Source of the DNA: Benincasa hispida
Taxonomy: Eukaryota; Streptophyta; Magnoliopsida; Cucurbitales; Cucurbitaceae
Direction of reading: 5' to 3'
DNA: 64,000 nucleotides
Assembly: GCF_009727055.1 (NCBI RefSeq)
Contig: NC_052357.1
Coordinates: forward strand, 19,950,225-20,014,224
Positions 1-11,566 of this stretch are shown here, piece after piece; position 1 is the first letter of the stretch, and each line of letters starts with the position of its first letter. A program made the translations under genes and the position numbers. The notes below the pieces were generated by a model. That model searched no databases. It was not told the origin of the DNA and worked only from the letters and a program-made list of their open reading frames with translations.

Positions 1-24
1 ATTTTTAAAATTATAATAATTTAG

Positions 25-300
25 ACCTTGTTTGATAATCATTTTTTTTTTGTTTTTTATTTTTGAAAATTAAGCCCACGTCCTCCCTATTTCTTAATTT
101 TTCTCAAGTACAATGGTTAAATCCTTAACCAAATTCTAAATTCCAAAAACAAACTTTTAAAAACTATTTTTTTTTTTAGTTTTCGAAACTTGGTTTGGTT
201 TTTTAAACCATTAAGTAAGAAATTTGGAGATAGAAGTAGTGTCTGTAGACTTAATTTTTAAAAATAAAAAATTAGAAATCAAATGGCTACCAAACGGAGC
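25..300. repeat. MITE-like element with imperfect terminal inverted repeats
   Basis: The left end (CTTGTTTGATAATCATTT, from about 27) and the reverse complement of the right end (CTCCGTTTGGTAGCCATTT, ending at 300) match imperfectly, and TAG flanks both sides (22-24 and 301-303). The body is AT-rich and non-coding. Related sequence, including the piece about a 'tagacttaatt' tail, recurs at 42456-42735 and 43625-43820. A 3-bp duplication would suit a Harbinger-type MITE, but the superfamily is not established. Confidence 0.5.
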
Positions 301-303
301 TAG

Positions 304-863
304 TCATTCGCTTAAAAATTTGGTTAACTTGAAAATGTCACTTATCAATCCTAATGTGCAAAATAAAAGCTAAGTATAATAATAATAAAAAAGTTTAAGA
401 GTTTTCAATTTTAGGGTTTATGGTGGTTATCATTTATAAGGAAGACCTCTTTTGTTGGATTGTATATACAGTTAGATAAAAAGAACCATAGATTTCGTAA
501 GGACTTAAAAGCATAGAATATGTACTTGCAAATGTTAACTTCTTTTTACATATATGGTTTATGCTAGATATCAATCTACCTCTCGATTTTGTTTAGTAGA
601 CTAATTAATTTTAGTGTGTACAAATAACATATACAAAAGAAGGTGATGTTTGTCATCGGAATTGAAGATTCTTATCTAATGGGCATCTACATTACTATGT
701 ACGCTTTGCGATAATGTAACATGCCTACATATCTTGAGAGGCTCTTACCTAGGGGAGGGGGGATTCAATGTTGAGAACATCATCTTCTTACCTTCTTGTT
801 CTTCATTTTTTTTCTTATATACATATATCACTCTTCTTTATCTACATTTTACAATTAAAACCA
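304..863. other. Intergenic DNA, nothing recognised
   Basis: AT-rich sequence without a convincing reading frame, RNA gene or repeat boundary. The short frame at 768-953 is low complexity and runs into the LTR that starts at 869. Confidence 0.6.
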
Positions 864-868
864 TATAT

Positions 869-2822
869 TATTAGGGTTGATGTCCTACATCTCGTGAGTC
901 TTGTAGTTTGTAATTGTCTTGTACAAACAGTTTATTTATTTAATAAAATATGAGGTATTTTATTCGACATTTAGTAGCATTAACTCACAAAACCAATAAA
1001 GAAACATCCAAGGTTATCTTTTAAAGCTTAAACATGTATGTAGAGATATACAAGTGGATTATGTTTAAGTGATAACCTGAAGGGTGTGTAATAAATGGAT
1101 AAAACTGGGTACCTTATCCTGGTGATACTGCGAATACGATCCGCTTTATAGATGTTACAATTGTTGAAAAGTTCTACAAATGATCTGATCCTCATCATTC
1201 ATGTAGAGATATGTGAGTGAGGGTGTTCTAACAAAAGGATTTACATAAGACTGGATCACGAAAGGAATAGTTTCATTATATAACATCGTTAATAGTAGAG
1301 ACTTACATTTCACCAGGATGACCATAGGTGACATGACCTGAATCATAAGTGAGTTGTGAACTCCTGCCTATGAAGGCGATCCTTTAGATTTGCATGGTTG
1401 AGAGTGACCAGTTTGCCTTTAATATGCCTATCATTTTGAGGATTTGTCTGATTAGAGAGTTGGGAATACAACTATACAAGACGAAATTCACTCATTCTTT
1501 AATGTCGGGATAAGTAGATAAATTGCTCCCTTAAAGGCTAATTCTTGGGCTTAAACAATGTGGCGTCACACTCTCTCTTGACCCGAAAGAGTTTGATCAT
1601 AATTGGACTACGACTTATTGTTCATTAGAGGAATTAGTGGTACTTAAGAAGTTAGATGTAACTATAGGGGCAAAACGGTAATTTTGACCAAATTGTACTT
1701 ACGAGCAATTTGTGAAAGACCATCGCGCTATTGACTGGTTATATCCAATGGATACAGAAATATATCTATAGTGCGAATAGTACAGCTGTCGGTCTTTAGT
1801 GGAATGATTAACAATTAGTGGAAGTTGATTAATTTAATTAAAGGAGTTTAATTAATTGATCAAAAGCTTCAAACTATAGGTCCATAAGATTCTAATATAA
1901 TTAATTTAATTTAATTATATATGATATAATTAGTATAATATATTTGATACATTACAAAAATAAAGTTTATTTTGAGAGGAAATAAATATTTGAATATGAT
2001 TCAAATATTAATTATATAGATTAGATTCATATAATTAAATTTAATATGAATTTAATTTATATTAAATATCATAAATGATTAACAGAATTCAAACTATAGG
2101 TTATATTGTATTCGATACAATATAAAAACTATAGATTATGTGTTATATTCGATATAACATATAGTTTAATAAATATTATATGATAAGGTAGTTATTATAT
2201 ATATATATATATACACATTAAAAATTATATTAAATTCTTTTTTAATTTAATTAAGGAGGGAGTTATAACTCCTTCCCATTTTTTCTCTCTAATGAGGGAC
2301 GTGAGAGATAGGGGTTATGAGGATCGTCTTCTTCCTCCCAAAAATGATATAGAGGGTCGGTAAGTTTTTGCTCTCCCCAGAACGGTCCAGAAAAATTTCT
2401 CTCTGAAAAATCCTCTCTCCTTCACTACCAAATTAATTCACAAAGCCCATAAATTACTGAGATTCTCAACCCTAAGAAGAATATAGAAAGTTATTTTGTG
2501 GTGGTGACCATATTGGGTATTGCTTAGGTTCATAATCCAAGGAGATTTGAAGTGTTCGTGACCAATGAGAAAAGGAACTCGTGAAGATTTCATTGTCTTC
2601 AAAGGTTAGTAATTCAAACCCCAAATTCCTTCTCTAAATTTTTTATTCTAAGCATGTTGTAATTTGTTTAGAATGCATAATTAAATTTATGAATTTTAAT
2701 TCACTATGTAAATTTGAAAATGGGACACAATCTCGCCTTCGTTATGTCGTTTTCATGAAAACCACATAACGAAGTGAATTAAAATTGTGATCCCAATTTT
2801 ATAAATTGGGAACAAACCTTCA
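869..2822 (+). repeat. 5' long terminal repeat
   Basis: It starts with a decayed TATTAGGGTTGATG (family consensus TGTTGGGGTTGATG) and ends CCTTCA directly before the primer site. Internal landmarks in order are the 'aaacatgtatgtagagatatacaagtgg' block near 1030, the 'ggtgacatgacctgaatc' block near 1328, the 'attggttatatccaatggacac'-type block near 1735, and an AT-rich 3' third with an (AT)n run near 2196-2213. The same order recurs in all other LTR copies in the window. Confidence 0.75.
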
Positions 2823-2824
2823 TG

Positions 2825-2836
2825 TGGTATTAAAGC
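2825..2836 (+). other. Primer-binding site, decayed
   Basis: TGGTATTAAAGC follows the LTR end by two bases and differs at two positions from TGGTATCAGAGC, the complement of the initiator tRNA-Met 3' end used by plant Copia elements. Confidence 0.65.
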
Positions 2837-4943
2837 GGCGTTTTTTGTTCCCAATTTTTAAAATTTTTGGAATTAAAATTTGTTTTATGGTGCGTAATGC
2901 AAATTATATGCATTTATGTTGATAAATGTATGGGTTTTTTAATATTTGGTTATTGTCGGGATTGGACTATAGATTTATTTTGTTTTCTTTACAATTAATT
3001 TGTAAGGGCTCAGTGTTTTGGGCATAATTTTAAGCAATCGAGTTTGTAATTCATTGTTCTGTATCGATCGTTAGTTTTCCAACGAGCTTCTGGCGAAAAA
3101 GAGGCACAATTCGGAGAAGAGTTGAAGAAAATCGCTATTGTATAGTAGGCGACTGTACAACAGCGTTGCAATGTCGTGCCCTAGCGTTGCAACGTTGTGA
3201 AGAGACGAACAGAAGAAATTTTCTGTAACGTTTCAACGCTCGGTCATAGTGTTCCAACGCTCCGAGACGAAAAATTTGCGCAGTTCAGTCGCGGTTTGGT
3301 CAATTCGAGTGCGGTTCGTGAAGTTTAGGCTGTCCGGTTTGCTTGGTTTAAGCGGTTCGCAGTTGGTCCAGTTCAGGCTTTTTTGAAGCTTTATTTGATG
3401 TAATAATTAGCTTTCTAATTAATTAAATTAATATAAAAGTTATATTAATTTAATTAATTGTTTAGGAGTTCAATTCTGGTCCATTGATTGTTCTTTAAAT
3501 TATGCATTGGCTGTATGATTTATTTTTCTTATATATGTCATAATGTATGTCATATAGAAAAATCCCACCATAGATTATGCATTTTTTCATACATCATAAA
3601 TATTATTATTATTATAATATAATTGCATGATTTATTTTATAGCATGTTCATGCATCATATCTTATAAATGTTATAATATGTGTTTACATGCGTTAATAAC
3701 ATAGCCATGCATGATTTATATTATAAGGGTTATAATATACAGTTTGGATGTACAGATGTATGTATGTTATTAATAATTTCATTACTTTAGTATATAAATG
3801 TTATGTATGATTAAGTAATGAAAATTAAAATTGAGATTGCATGAATCATGACACGATTTTAGGTAATTTTATAAATGTTATAATTTTACTAAGTACGTCA
3901 TAATATGCAATGTTTGACTTCGATTTATTTCATTTATTTAATAATTGTTATAATTAAATAAAATTAGAAATTAAAATCAATAATAAAGAATTGCATGCAA
4001 ACTTAGGTTAAAATAATTTAAAATATGATTCACATAGACCTAATTTACAATATTTCTAATATGATTAGAAATTAGTTTAATTTTTTTAATCAGTTTAATA
4101 GGATTAAATTGATTTTAATAAAAGATTAAAATGGTAGCAAATGTATCTATAAAGGGACCTTTGTCTAAGACTAGTTCTGTCTAGGTTGGGATATTTAAGC
4201 TAACGGAAACGAAACACCCCTACCTACCCCTATCCGGGAACTGATCTGAAAGGTGAATTAGATAGATTAGTTACTAAAATATTTAATGAACATTAATCAA
4301 AATTGTTTAACCATCCAAAGTAAGTGTTACTTTTGGGAAACTTAAACAAGCACTTAGTAAAAATACGGCTTTAAATTAACCCTAGGTAAAATACTCAGTG
4401 GGAAGAAAATGGAGTATATGATACTTCATTGTTCTTTTCACGTTTCTCCCTTATAGTTCCCACCATGAGACCTATACTCGACCTCGAGAAACCTTTGCTT
4501 GTGTCCTCCTACGGATGACATTTGCATAACTCTTTACTCAAACTCCATAAATGGATAGAATTGTTTTAGTTTTTGCCCCAATCGGTTTTTCCCTACGGTT
4601 GACTCATTGAGGCAGAATTCTAAATTCTAAAATGAGGGTTATACTTACAAAAAAATGTTAAGCTAGTTAACAATTGTTGGATCGAACAATGGTGACTAAT
4701 ATTTACAGAAACAAAGAGTAAAGAGTTGTTCTGTATATTAGTTGAGATTGTCTCATTTCAATGAATGGGTACCTGATCACTCTATGGTGGCTTTTACCCT
4801 GTCTGAAACATCATTGCAAAATAGATGTCACATAGGGTCAAGGGTGCATTAATTTATTTTGCTAAATTTAATTGGTTTTTCAAAATGGATAATGCATAGA
4901 TTACTAATATAAATAAATTTTATGTTTCAGAAATATTATCATT
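2837..4943 (+). other. Long non-coding leader of the Copia element
   Basis: About 2.1 kb lies between primer site and gag ATG without a usable reading frame. It contains repeated TTATAAnnGTTATAA-type units (about 3603-3960) alternating with GCATGCATCAT-like words, a block shared with 59400-59480 ('cctacggatgacattt'), and near its 3' end TTACTAAT (about 4898) followed by TGTTTCAG at 4923-4930. The last two resemble a plant branch point and 3' splice site 13 bases before the ATG. Confidence 0.6.
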
Positions 4944-5026
4944 ATGACTCCTTCGACTCTAAATATGCTCGTCGCCGACAAATTAACTGGCGAATATTAC
5001 ATCACATGGAAAAACACAATCAATAC
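4944..5026 (+). pseudogene. 5' fragment of Copia gag
   Basis: The frame reads MTPSTLNMLVADKLTGEYY and continues ITWKNTIN. It matches the start of the gag frame at 60038 (MATATLALLATDKLTGENY), so this is the N-terminus of the Copia-type gag polyprotein. It breaks off after about 28 codons, where LTR sequence begins. No zinc knuckle or protease follows. Confidence 0.75.
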
Positions 5027-5215
5027 AAATATGATTCAAATATTAATTGTATGGATTATATTCATATAATTAAATTTAATATAAATTCGATTTATATTAC
5101 ATATCATAAATGATTAATAGAATTCAAACTATAGGTTATATTGTATTTGATACAATATAAAAACTATAGTGTTATATTCGATATAACATATAATAAATAC
5201 TATATGATAAGGTGA

Positions 5216-5276
<61 letters not shown>

Positions 5277-5791
5277 CCTTTTTTAATTTAATTAAGGAGG
5301 GGGTTATTGCTCTCTCCCCTTGTTTCTCTCTGACGGAGGTGGAGATGGGGGTTATGAGGATTATCTTTTTCCTCCAAAAAATGATATAGAAGGTCTGTGA
5401 GTTCTTGCTCTCCCTAGAACGATCCATAAATTTTTTTCTCTAAAAAATCCTTTCTCTCCCTCACTATCAAATTAATTCACAAAGCCCACAAACTATTGTG
5501 ATTCTCAACACTAAGGAGAATACAAAAGGTTCTTTTCTGGTGGTGGCCATGTTGGGTATTGCTTATGTTTGTGATCCAAGGAGATCCGAAGTGTTTGTGA
5601 CCAATTGGAGAAGGAACTTGTGAAGATTTCATTGTCTTTAAAAGTTAGTAATCCAAACCCCAAATTCCTTCTCTGAATTTTTGATTCAAGCATGCTAGAA
5701 TGCATAATTAGGTTTATGAATTTTAATTCACTTTGTAAATTTGAAAATGGGAAATGATCTCACTTCCGTTTGTAGTTTTCACAAACCTTCA
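5027..5791 (+). repeat. 3' LTR remnant
   Basis: The sequence parallels 1995-2822 of the 5' LTR closely ('atgattcaaatattaatt', 'gaattcaaactataggttata', 'ttaattaaggaggg', 'aaaccttca'). Only the 3' portion is present. A compound microsatellite of TC, then AC, then AT occupies 5218-5276 where the 5' LTR has only a short AT run. Confidence 0.75.
5218..5276. repeat. Compound microsatellite (TC)n(AC)n(AT)n
   Basis: About 13 TC, 9 AC and 8 AT units in direct succession inside the LTR remnant. It is likely length-polymorphic. Confidence 0.95.
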
Positions 5792-5796
5792 TATAT

Positions 5797-6466
5797 ATCA
5801 CTCTTTTTAGTTATATTATAATTGTTTTTTTTTTAATTTTTTATAGAATCATATTTAAATTCAAATTCAAATTCAAATTATTATTTGTTTATAAAAAAAA
5901 TCTTAAATTAATATACATTATTTGTTGATTAAAATAAAATTTCGAATTAATGAAAATAAGTATTTTATATAATTCAAGTTATATAAAATTAATTATAAAT
6001 TAATCAACGGTTATAAATGCATTCTTAGAACATTGTGCAAATTTAAAACATCCTCGAGTAAAAATACTATGAGATAATCTCATAATTATAGTATTTGAAA
6101 AAAATAATCTTATAAAATAAACATGATTATCTAAATGTATCGGACATCTATAATTTCAGACATCATACTTTTTCGTATCCAACGACTTAGAAATTTAACC
6201 TCTAGAAGATGTAGGAGCAATATATATATGGTATAATATATACTAATTACTTGGTATGGCCCATTAGAAAGACAACACGAGAAATTTTGATCGTTTTAGC
6301 CCAGCCCGGAAGAAAAAAGTGTGCTCTTCACAATAACTAAATTAATAACAAATTGATGAAAAAAATGAAAACGTTTGATTAGAAAAATAATTTGTTTAAG
6401 AAAAAAATGAAAAAAAGTACAACTTTTATTGAATTATATTGAAACTAAATTCAACAAAATTTGCGA
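5797..6466. other. Intergenic DNA, nothing recognised
   Basis: AT-rich non-coding sequence with no reading frame or repeat boundary that can be supported. Confidence 0.6.
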
Positions 6467-6556
6467 AAATGAGCTTATCTCAATTAATTGGCATGACCTT
6501 CCACTCTTCAAGGTTCAATCTCCATCTCAACTATAGTTGTACTCAAAAAGAAAATT
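6467..6556 (+). mobile_element. tRNA-derived SINE-like fragment
   Basis: The phrase 'gcttatctcaattaattggcatgacc' resembles an RNA polymerase III A box with a small insertion. GGTTCAATCTC at 6512-6522 resembles a B box (GGTTCAANYCC), and the unit ends in 'tgtactcaaaaag', an A-rich tail. This order is typical of plant tRNA-derived SINEs. It is decayed and short, so the assignment is tentative. Confidence 0.4.
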
Positions 6557-6559
6557 CAA

Positions 6560-8480
6560 CAAAATTTCTTTAATTGCATCTTTAGAATTTATAATTTCAA
6601 TACAGATCATTGTTGTACTTTGTGCTAAATCACAATTATTAGTTGCTCCCCAATGTCGTTGGAGAAACCCAATAGAATTGAAGAAAAATTTGCTTAGAAT
6701 AAAAAGGTATACAATCAAGAAGAAGATGAGAGTCAAAAAATCAAATTCACAGATCGAGAAGATGGAGAAGAAGAAAAACGGCTTGGTTAAAAATTAATTG
6801 AGATCCAAAAATTAAGGATAGGAACTTTAATAAAAACATTTTAATACAAATGGTAAAAAAAAAGGTTAACCGAAAAAGTAGTAAATGTTAGTTCTTTTTC
6901 GTGTGAGCACGATTACTCGAACCTATTCGAACAGACGGCAACATACATGTGGGAAAAATTCCTACTTTCAACACAACCACCATTCATTTAGAAGCTTCCT
7001 TGCAAGCCCCACTTTGGTTAGCAAAACCTTCTAATATGGAACAAACTTAATATGGAACAAACTCCCACATTTTTTCTTTAAAATCCCATAAGTCATTCCC
7101 AAACACAATTCAATCCCCAACAAAAGAATTCTACCCTGTTTTTGAAATATCAATCCTAATTTGGCATTTAATCCTATGGAATGACATGCTTAGGAAACAC
7201 GTGCAACTCCAATATGATCAACGTGTCTGCCACTCGAAAGAGGGGCCATTTCCAAGAAAAGATGAGACAAAAATGAATTCCATTTCCAACAATTGGCAGC
7301 CAGTAATTCGAAGGGAAATTTGACGAACTTTTCAAGAAATTTAAATCAATTGATTTTATCAAAGAGTTTGGACCAACTCACCCAAATTCAATTTGGTGAT
7401 GCAGACTGTGGCTAATTATTGACCTCCAAAATGGGTTTCTCTTGAGAAAGTTTCTAATATTAAGTTACTACATTCACCTTCCAGACACTAAATGGTATAT
7501 GATTATATTTCATGTACTCTACAACATTCTTAAATGCTTCAAACAATGAATGAACTGTGACATTTCGGATCGAAAAACAGAAAAATGGTGTTGATCGACC
7601 AAGATATAACCAAAACAATACGAGACCTCAACATAGCCAAAATCTTTGGTTTGCCATGTACCCAATTGTGCAATATGACTTGGGGTCTAGCAAAATATGA
7701 AAAGAAAGAAAAATTGTTGGTAGATGACACCATCAGGCTGATGGGGTTGTCTTATAATTTTACATCATCTAACAAGATTCCAACAATCAAGTTCACTTTG
7801 GGTAGTCCAGATCATGTTTGTTTAAGAAAAGGAACCAAGAACAATTGGCTAAAAGAACCTCAAATGAACAATCCAGAATCTCTACCTTAAGGGTCTGCAA
7901 TTTAAGCTTTGTTAGGAAAGAATCCAGAGAATACAATTTAATAGTCCAAAATCAAATGCACACTATGGCCAACTAGAAGGTATATTCTTCAAATCTAGTA
8001 ATTAGCTAATAGACAGCAAGCCGATGGCAATTTCCAAACAAGAAGATAATGACCCAATGGAGTAATTGGAAAATTGGCCAAGCAAGAAAATGAAATCTGA
8101 GCGAGAAGATGCTACTAGAATATGATCTAACTGACTCAGAATTGACTAGTTGAAAAGTATGCAAAGTAAGAAATTGATGCCAGTAGATGGAATATGACTG
8201 CAGAAGATAAGGATTTAGGGTTTCAGACAAACTGATAAGGCGATTGATCATATTGATTACTTAATAGACAGAATTGTTCATATTATAAATATATAATCAA
8301 GTGTATATGAGACGAGCAGAAGCAGATTCCAGTTACAGAACAATACAATTGAATGTAACGATTGAGCTAATCCGATCTCCGAAATCGCACATAAATTAAG
8401 TTCAAAGCAACAGAACATTTCTAGTTTGAAGTAATAAAAGCGATTCAAAACCTAATGTTCCCTAATTTATTATATTAAAC
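6560..8480. other. Region without a supported gene; probable 3' flank of the DUF538 gene
   Basis: Several short open frames exist on both strands (for example 7585-7890 + and 8006-8251 -), but none has a recognisable domain or convincing composition, and frames on opposite strands overlap. The part nearest 8480 probably includes the 3' UTR of the minus-strand DUF538 gene. Nothing else is recognised. Confidence 0.5.
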
Positions 8481-8498
8481 ACAAAATTTTACCTAATT

Positions 8499-8984
8499 TC
8501 ACGAAGCCGAAACCAAGCTCCCAGCCTTATCGCAGTCAAATCCACATCCACACCGTGGCGACTCATAGAAACTGTCAAGCGGAAAATTGGCAGAGGCAAT
8601 TCCGACAGAGAATTGGAGGTCGTCACCATCGTTAACGACTTCCACGATGCTGAGCCACAGTAGGACGATCTTAACAGAAACACCTTTCAGTTTCCTGATT
8701 CTACCTTGGGAAATCACGCCCTGGACGGTAGATTTGTACTCCAATTCATACGATTCGATCTTGAATTTGCACTTCTGATTCAAGAAAAGGCTAAATTCTC
8801 CGGTGGCTCTGTTCAATTCGTAGCCGTTTACGCCGACGGGAAGAATGCCGACGGGGAAGCCGTACTGTTGGAGAATATCGTAGGCGGTGAGAGTTTTTTG
8901 AGCAGAGACGAGAGGGCTTGAGAATGAGACGAAAGCAAGAAGAAGAAGAAGAGGAAGAGAAGCCATAAGTTTAGAGAAATTCAT
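8499..8984 (-). CDS. DUF538 family secreted protein
   Basis: A single-exon frame of 161 residues. Residues 1-28 form a signal peptide: a short polar start, a Leu-rich core (LMASLPLLLLLAFVSF) and a likely cleavage site after LVSA. The mature part shows the DUF538 pattern: 'YDILQQYGFPVGILPVGV' (about 35-52), then alternating beta-strand-like segments such as 'GEFSLFLNQKCKFKI' and a C-terminal 'PRCGCGFDCDK'. DUF538 proteins are plant-specific, usually 140-180 residues, mostly apoplastic and often stress-responsive; no catalytic activity is firmly established. The first ATG is chosen because it gives a complete signal peptide. A GAA/CTT repeat lies just upstream in the probable 5' UTR (9008-9037). 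The frame is intact. The function is not known from sequence alone. Confidence 0.9.
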   Translation of the reverse strand: MNFSKLMASLPLLLLLAFVSFSSPLVSAQKTLTAYDILQQYGFPVGILPVGVNGYELNRATGEFSLFLNQKCKFKIESYELEYKSTVQGVISQGRIRKLKGVSVKIVLLWLSIVEVVNDGDDLQFSVGIASANFPLDSFYESPRCGCGFDCDKAGSLVSAS

Positions 8985-9007
8985 CTTCTTTCTTCGATTT
9001 CTGAGCT

Positions 9008-9037
9008 TTCTTCTTCTTCTTCTTCTTCTTCTTCTTC
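9008..9037. repeat. CTT/GAA microsatellite in the DUF538 5' leader
   Basis: About ten TTC units, 24 bases upstream of the minus-strand ATG, so the transcript would carry GAA repeats. GAA runs in 5' leaders are common in plant genes. Confidence 0.9.
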
Positions 9038-9039
9038 AA

Positions 9040-9800
9040 GTTCTGAGCTGTTTTGCTTTTGATTTAGATTGATTGAGAATGGGATCTCAATTAATTTTGT
9101 TAATGGATTTTTTTTTCTTTTTATTTATTTATGGGCAAAATATCAAAACTTTTTCCTCCTATGTTATCCATCAAAATTATTAAATCTAATTCAAAATTAA
9201 GTAATAAAATCATTATTCTACCAAAATCCTACCAAATTAGCCCAAACTAAAATTATGGCATAATTCTTTCAAAATAAGTTAAATATATATATATATATAT
9301 ATGTAGAGGAGACAAAAACTATAGAAAANATCACTAAAAAAAAAAAAAAAAAACCTACTATCCATTTGAATCTAACAATCTTTCTTTGAAATTAAGCTCA
9401 TCTTTGTTGTAAGGAGTCTCATACAAGTGTAGAAATGATGCACTATTGATTTTAGACTAGAAATCTACTTTAATTAAGACCGGTTTGGATTGATTAGAGG
9501 AAATTATTATTTTTTTCAAAAAAGTCATTTTTTATTTAAACTATTATGATAAAAACGGTTTAAAATACAATTTAAAAATGTTTGGAAATCTATTTTAAGT
9601 AATTGTCAATCACTTCAATTTTTTTTCAATATGACTTATTTTCAAAATTGAATACTTAAAAGTTAAATCAAATGCACTCTTAAACCATGAAAGTTTAGGG
9701 TCTTAATTTCTTTCTTTTTTTTCTTTATTTAATTTAAAGTTTGGAGATACAACTACTCAAATCCAAGTATGGGTATAAATTTATTTTTAATCTTTATTTA
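9040..9800. other. AT-rich intergenic DNA upstream of the DUF538 gene
   Basis: It contains a short AT microsatellite (about 9283-9302), a poly-A run and no supported gene. It should include the promoter of the minus-strand DUF538 gene, but no single core element stands out. Confidence 0.55.
9329..9329. other. Single ambiguous base (N)
   Basis: One N lies in an A-rich context, followed by a poly-A run. Unlike the Ns at 39265 and 52201, no direct duplication is visible around it. Confidence 0.95.
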
Positions 9801-9806
9801 TTTATT

Positions 9807-9889
9807 ATTCACTGGATGAACGTTTATGATAAGTATGGTATTTTAGAACTTCAAATGACAAAACGATTTTATGTTTTGTTGATATAAAT
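9807..9889 (+). repeat. Left copy of a direct repeat flanking the small secreted-protein gene A
   Basis: 'attcactggatgaacgttta' through 'acgattttatgttttgtt' matches 11829-11905 in the same orientation with scattered differences. The two copies bracket the gene at 11150-11566. Confidence 0.65.
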
Positions 9890-11051
9890 AAAGAAATCAA
9901 CCATAAATTGGTATTTTTAGGAACCATGGTACGAGTGCTCCGTAAAATAAAGAAATTGAACACAAATGTAGTGTTAGGCCAGGGTTACTTAGACGTTCAA
10001 CTCAATAATGGATTGGTGAGCATTGACAATACAGAGCTATTGATTGAGTATTATATAACTGACGCTTGTCATTTGCACCATCTTTAATTTTTGGAACCAC
10101 TGAGCTATTATTTGTTGGGCGTACACTACTACTATTTGAGATTGTAACTAATGCTTAAGTGCATCACTTGCTCAACTCTTCAAGGTTCTTTTATGAGTTA
10201 TCTATTAGGAATTTAGATTACTACCCATTTAACTTAGCACAAAGTTGGAGAAGTCTTCCACAGGTCCTCCATGAGATTTGTTAGGTCTTTCATGTGATTG
10301 CTAAATCCTTTATAAGTTTTGTAAAAGATTCTCCATGGGACTTGCTAAGTCATCCATGGGTTCTACTGAGGTCCTCTATGAATCTTCTAAGATTTTTCAT
10401 GGGTTCTACATAACTCTTCTATGAGATTAATAGGTCTTCCATTGGTTCTGTAAAGGTTCTCCATGGTACATAGCCAATCCACCTGGATTAGTCTCCTAAG
10501 GCTATGGTTAGTTTTCAATCAAAGGTGGATTCCACTAGTCTTTGGTCAGCCATCTCAAGCCTCCTATCTCTCTGGACTCTCAATCTTAGCCTATCTTAGT
10601 AAATCTACCCTTAACGTGTTTTATGTTTTGTCAATCTTGCAAATTGTTAAACTCTTGGCAAAAAATTATAATAATCACACATTTCAAAATTTTAAATTAT
10701 ATGATTTAGGTTTATGTTTTGGATGTTAGGGCTTAATGAAAAATCATTTTGGATTAACTCTTACTTTCTTTCCTAAACTTTTATATTGATTCCTATGATT
10801 ATGGTCTCAAAAGTTTCCAACATTCCTCTATATCCACATATAAGGTACCATTTTATAATATCATTTGGTAAAATCCTAATATAGTGAAGTTATTTTGTTA
10901 ATGTGTAAGGTTTAAGTAGGTACAACTAAAATACTAAATTTCAAAATTTATTGTTTCAAGACAACTCAAAAAAGAAAAAGACAAGGCACATGGGCAGCAA
11001 GTAAATACTCTTGTTAGAAATTTCTAAATATAGTTTTCCCATAAAATAACC

Positions 11052-11060
11052 ATATATATG
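11052..11060 (+). promoter_or_regulatory. TATA box of secreted-protein gene A
   Basis: ATATATATG lies about 95 bases before the ATG. The same position in paralogue B has a TATA run at 25393-25405, so the core promoter is conserved between the copies. Confidence 0.5.
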
Positions 11061-11149
11061 GCTTATGATCATTCAAAAATTCCAAACACCCACACAACTT
11101 TCTTATCATACATCATCTGGGAAACCAGCTTGTGCTCTTCTCAGTTACC

Positions 11150-11566
11150 ATGGCTATGGCAAGAGGTTTCAAGCTCTTCCACACCCTTTTCTTAGTGTTT
11201 GCTTGGCAATATTTTGCCAAGGTGGGTGCCACTTTTACTTTCGATGACGTTACTGGCTTTATTGAACGTAATTTCGACTTCGGTTCATTTGGATCAGGTG
11301 GTGTTGGAATTCTTCAGAACAAGAAGAGTAGCATTGCAACAAATATAGAAATGACGAACCCTCCAGAATTGGCTCCTGGTATCGCCCCTGTCGGGCTTGG
11401 AATACCAATGAACGAAGGCGATGAAGCTTCGTCGTTTGGTTTTGAAACTATTAAGAAGATCAATGGTGGAGTTGTTGTTTCTAATGATCACAAAATTAAT
11501 TTGAAGAGTGGCTGCAACATTGCTGTTTCTCATGGTGGAATAATTAGTCGAAAGATGAAATACTAA
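11150..11566 (+). CDS. Small secreted protein of unknown function, copy A (C-terminally truncated relative to B)
   Basis: A frame of 138 residues starting at an ATG in good context (ttaccATGG); a second in-frame ATG follows two codons later. Residues 1-27 look like a signal peptide, with basic MAMARGFK, a hydrophobic core [13 protein letters not shown] and likely cleavage near AKVGA. The mature part is Gly- and Ser-rich, with the conserved segment '[17 protein letters not shown]' in the middle and '[18 protein letters not shown]' and '[14 protein letters not shown]' at the end. I do not recognise the family. Comparison with copy B shows that 28 bases present in B after the codons for RKMK are absent here, so translation ends at KY followed by a stop, while B continues for 14 more residues. 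The central segment is nearly identical between copies, which suggests constraint. It could be a peptide-hormone precursor or an extracellular defence protein; both are guesses. Confidence 0.75.
   Translation: MAMARGFKLFHTLFLVFAWQYFAKVGATFTFDDVTGFIERNFDFGSFGSGGVGILQNKKSSIATNIEMTNPPELAPGIAPVGLGIPMNEGDEASSFGFETIKKINGGVVVSNDHKINLKSGCNIAVSHGGIISRKMKY

Larger units (their letters stand above)
869..5791 (+). mobile_element. Deletion derivative of a long-LTR Copia retrotransposon
   Basis: The order is: 5' LTR (869-2822), primer-binding site, 2.1 kb leader, the first codons of gag (4944-5026), then an abrupt switch into the middle of an LTR that runs to its 3' end (5027-5791). TATAT lies on both sides (864-868 and 5792-5796), as expected for a 5-bp target duplication, although the AT-rich context lowers its weight. 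The rest of gag, all of pol and roughly the first 1.1 kb of the 3' LTR are missing, so the copy cannot encode proteins. The deletion joint near 5027 lies in short matching sequence (ATGATT-like), consistent with illegitimate recombination. The family assignment comes from the LTR, primer site and leader shared with the elements at 38670-42455, 51345-55576, 55577-60704 and 60705-64000. Confidence 0.8.

Noticed and set aside
7585..7890. 101-codon frame on the plus strand, a possible small gene
   Set aside because: No signal peptide or recognisable domain, an opposite-strand frame overlaps it (7539-7733), and no promoter or splice context supports it.
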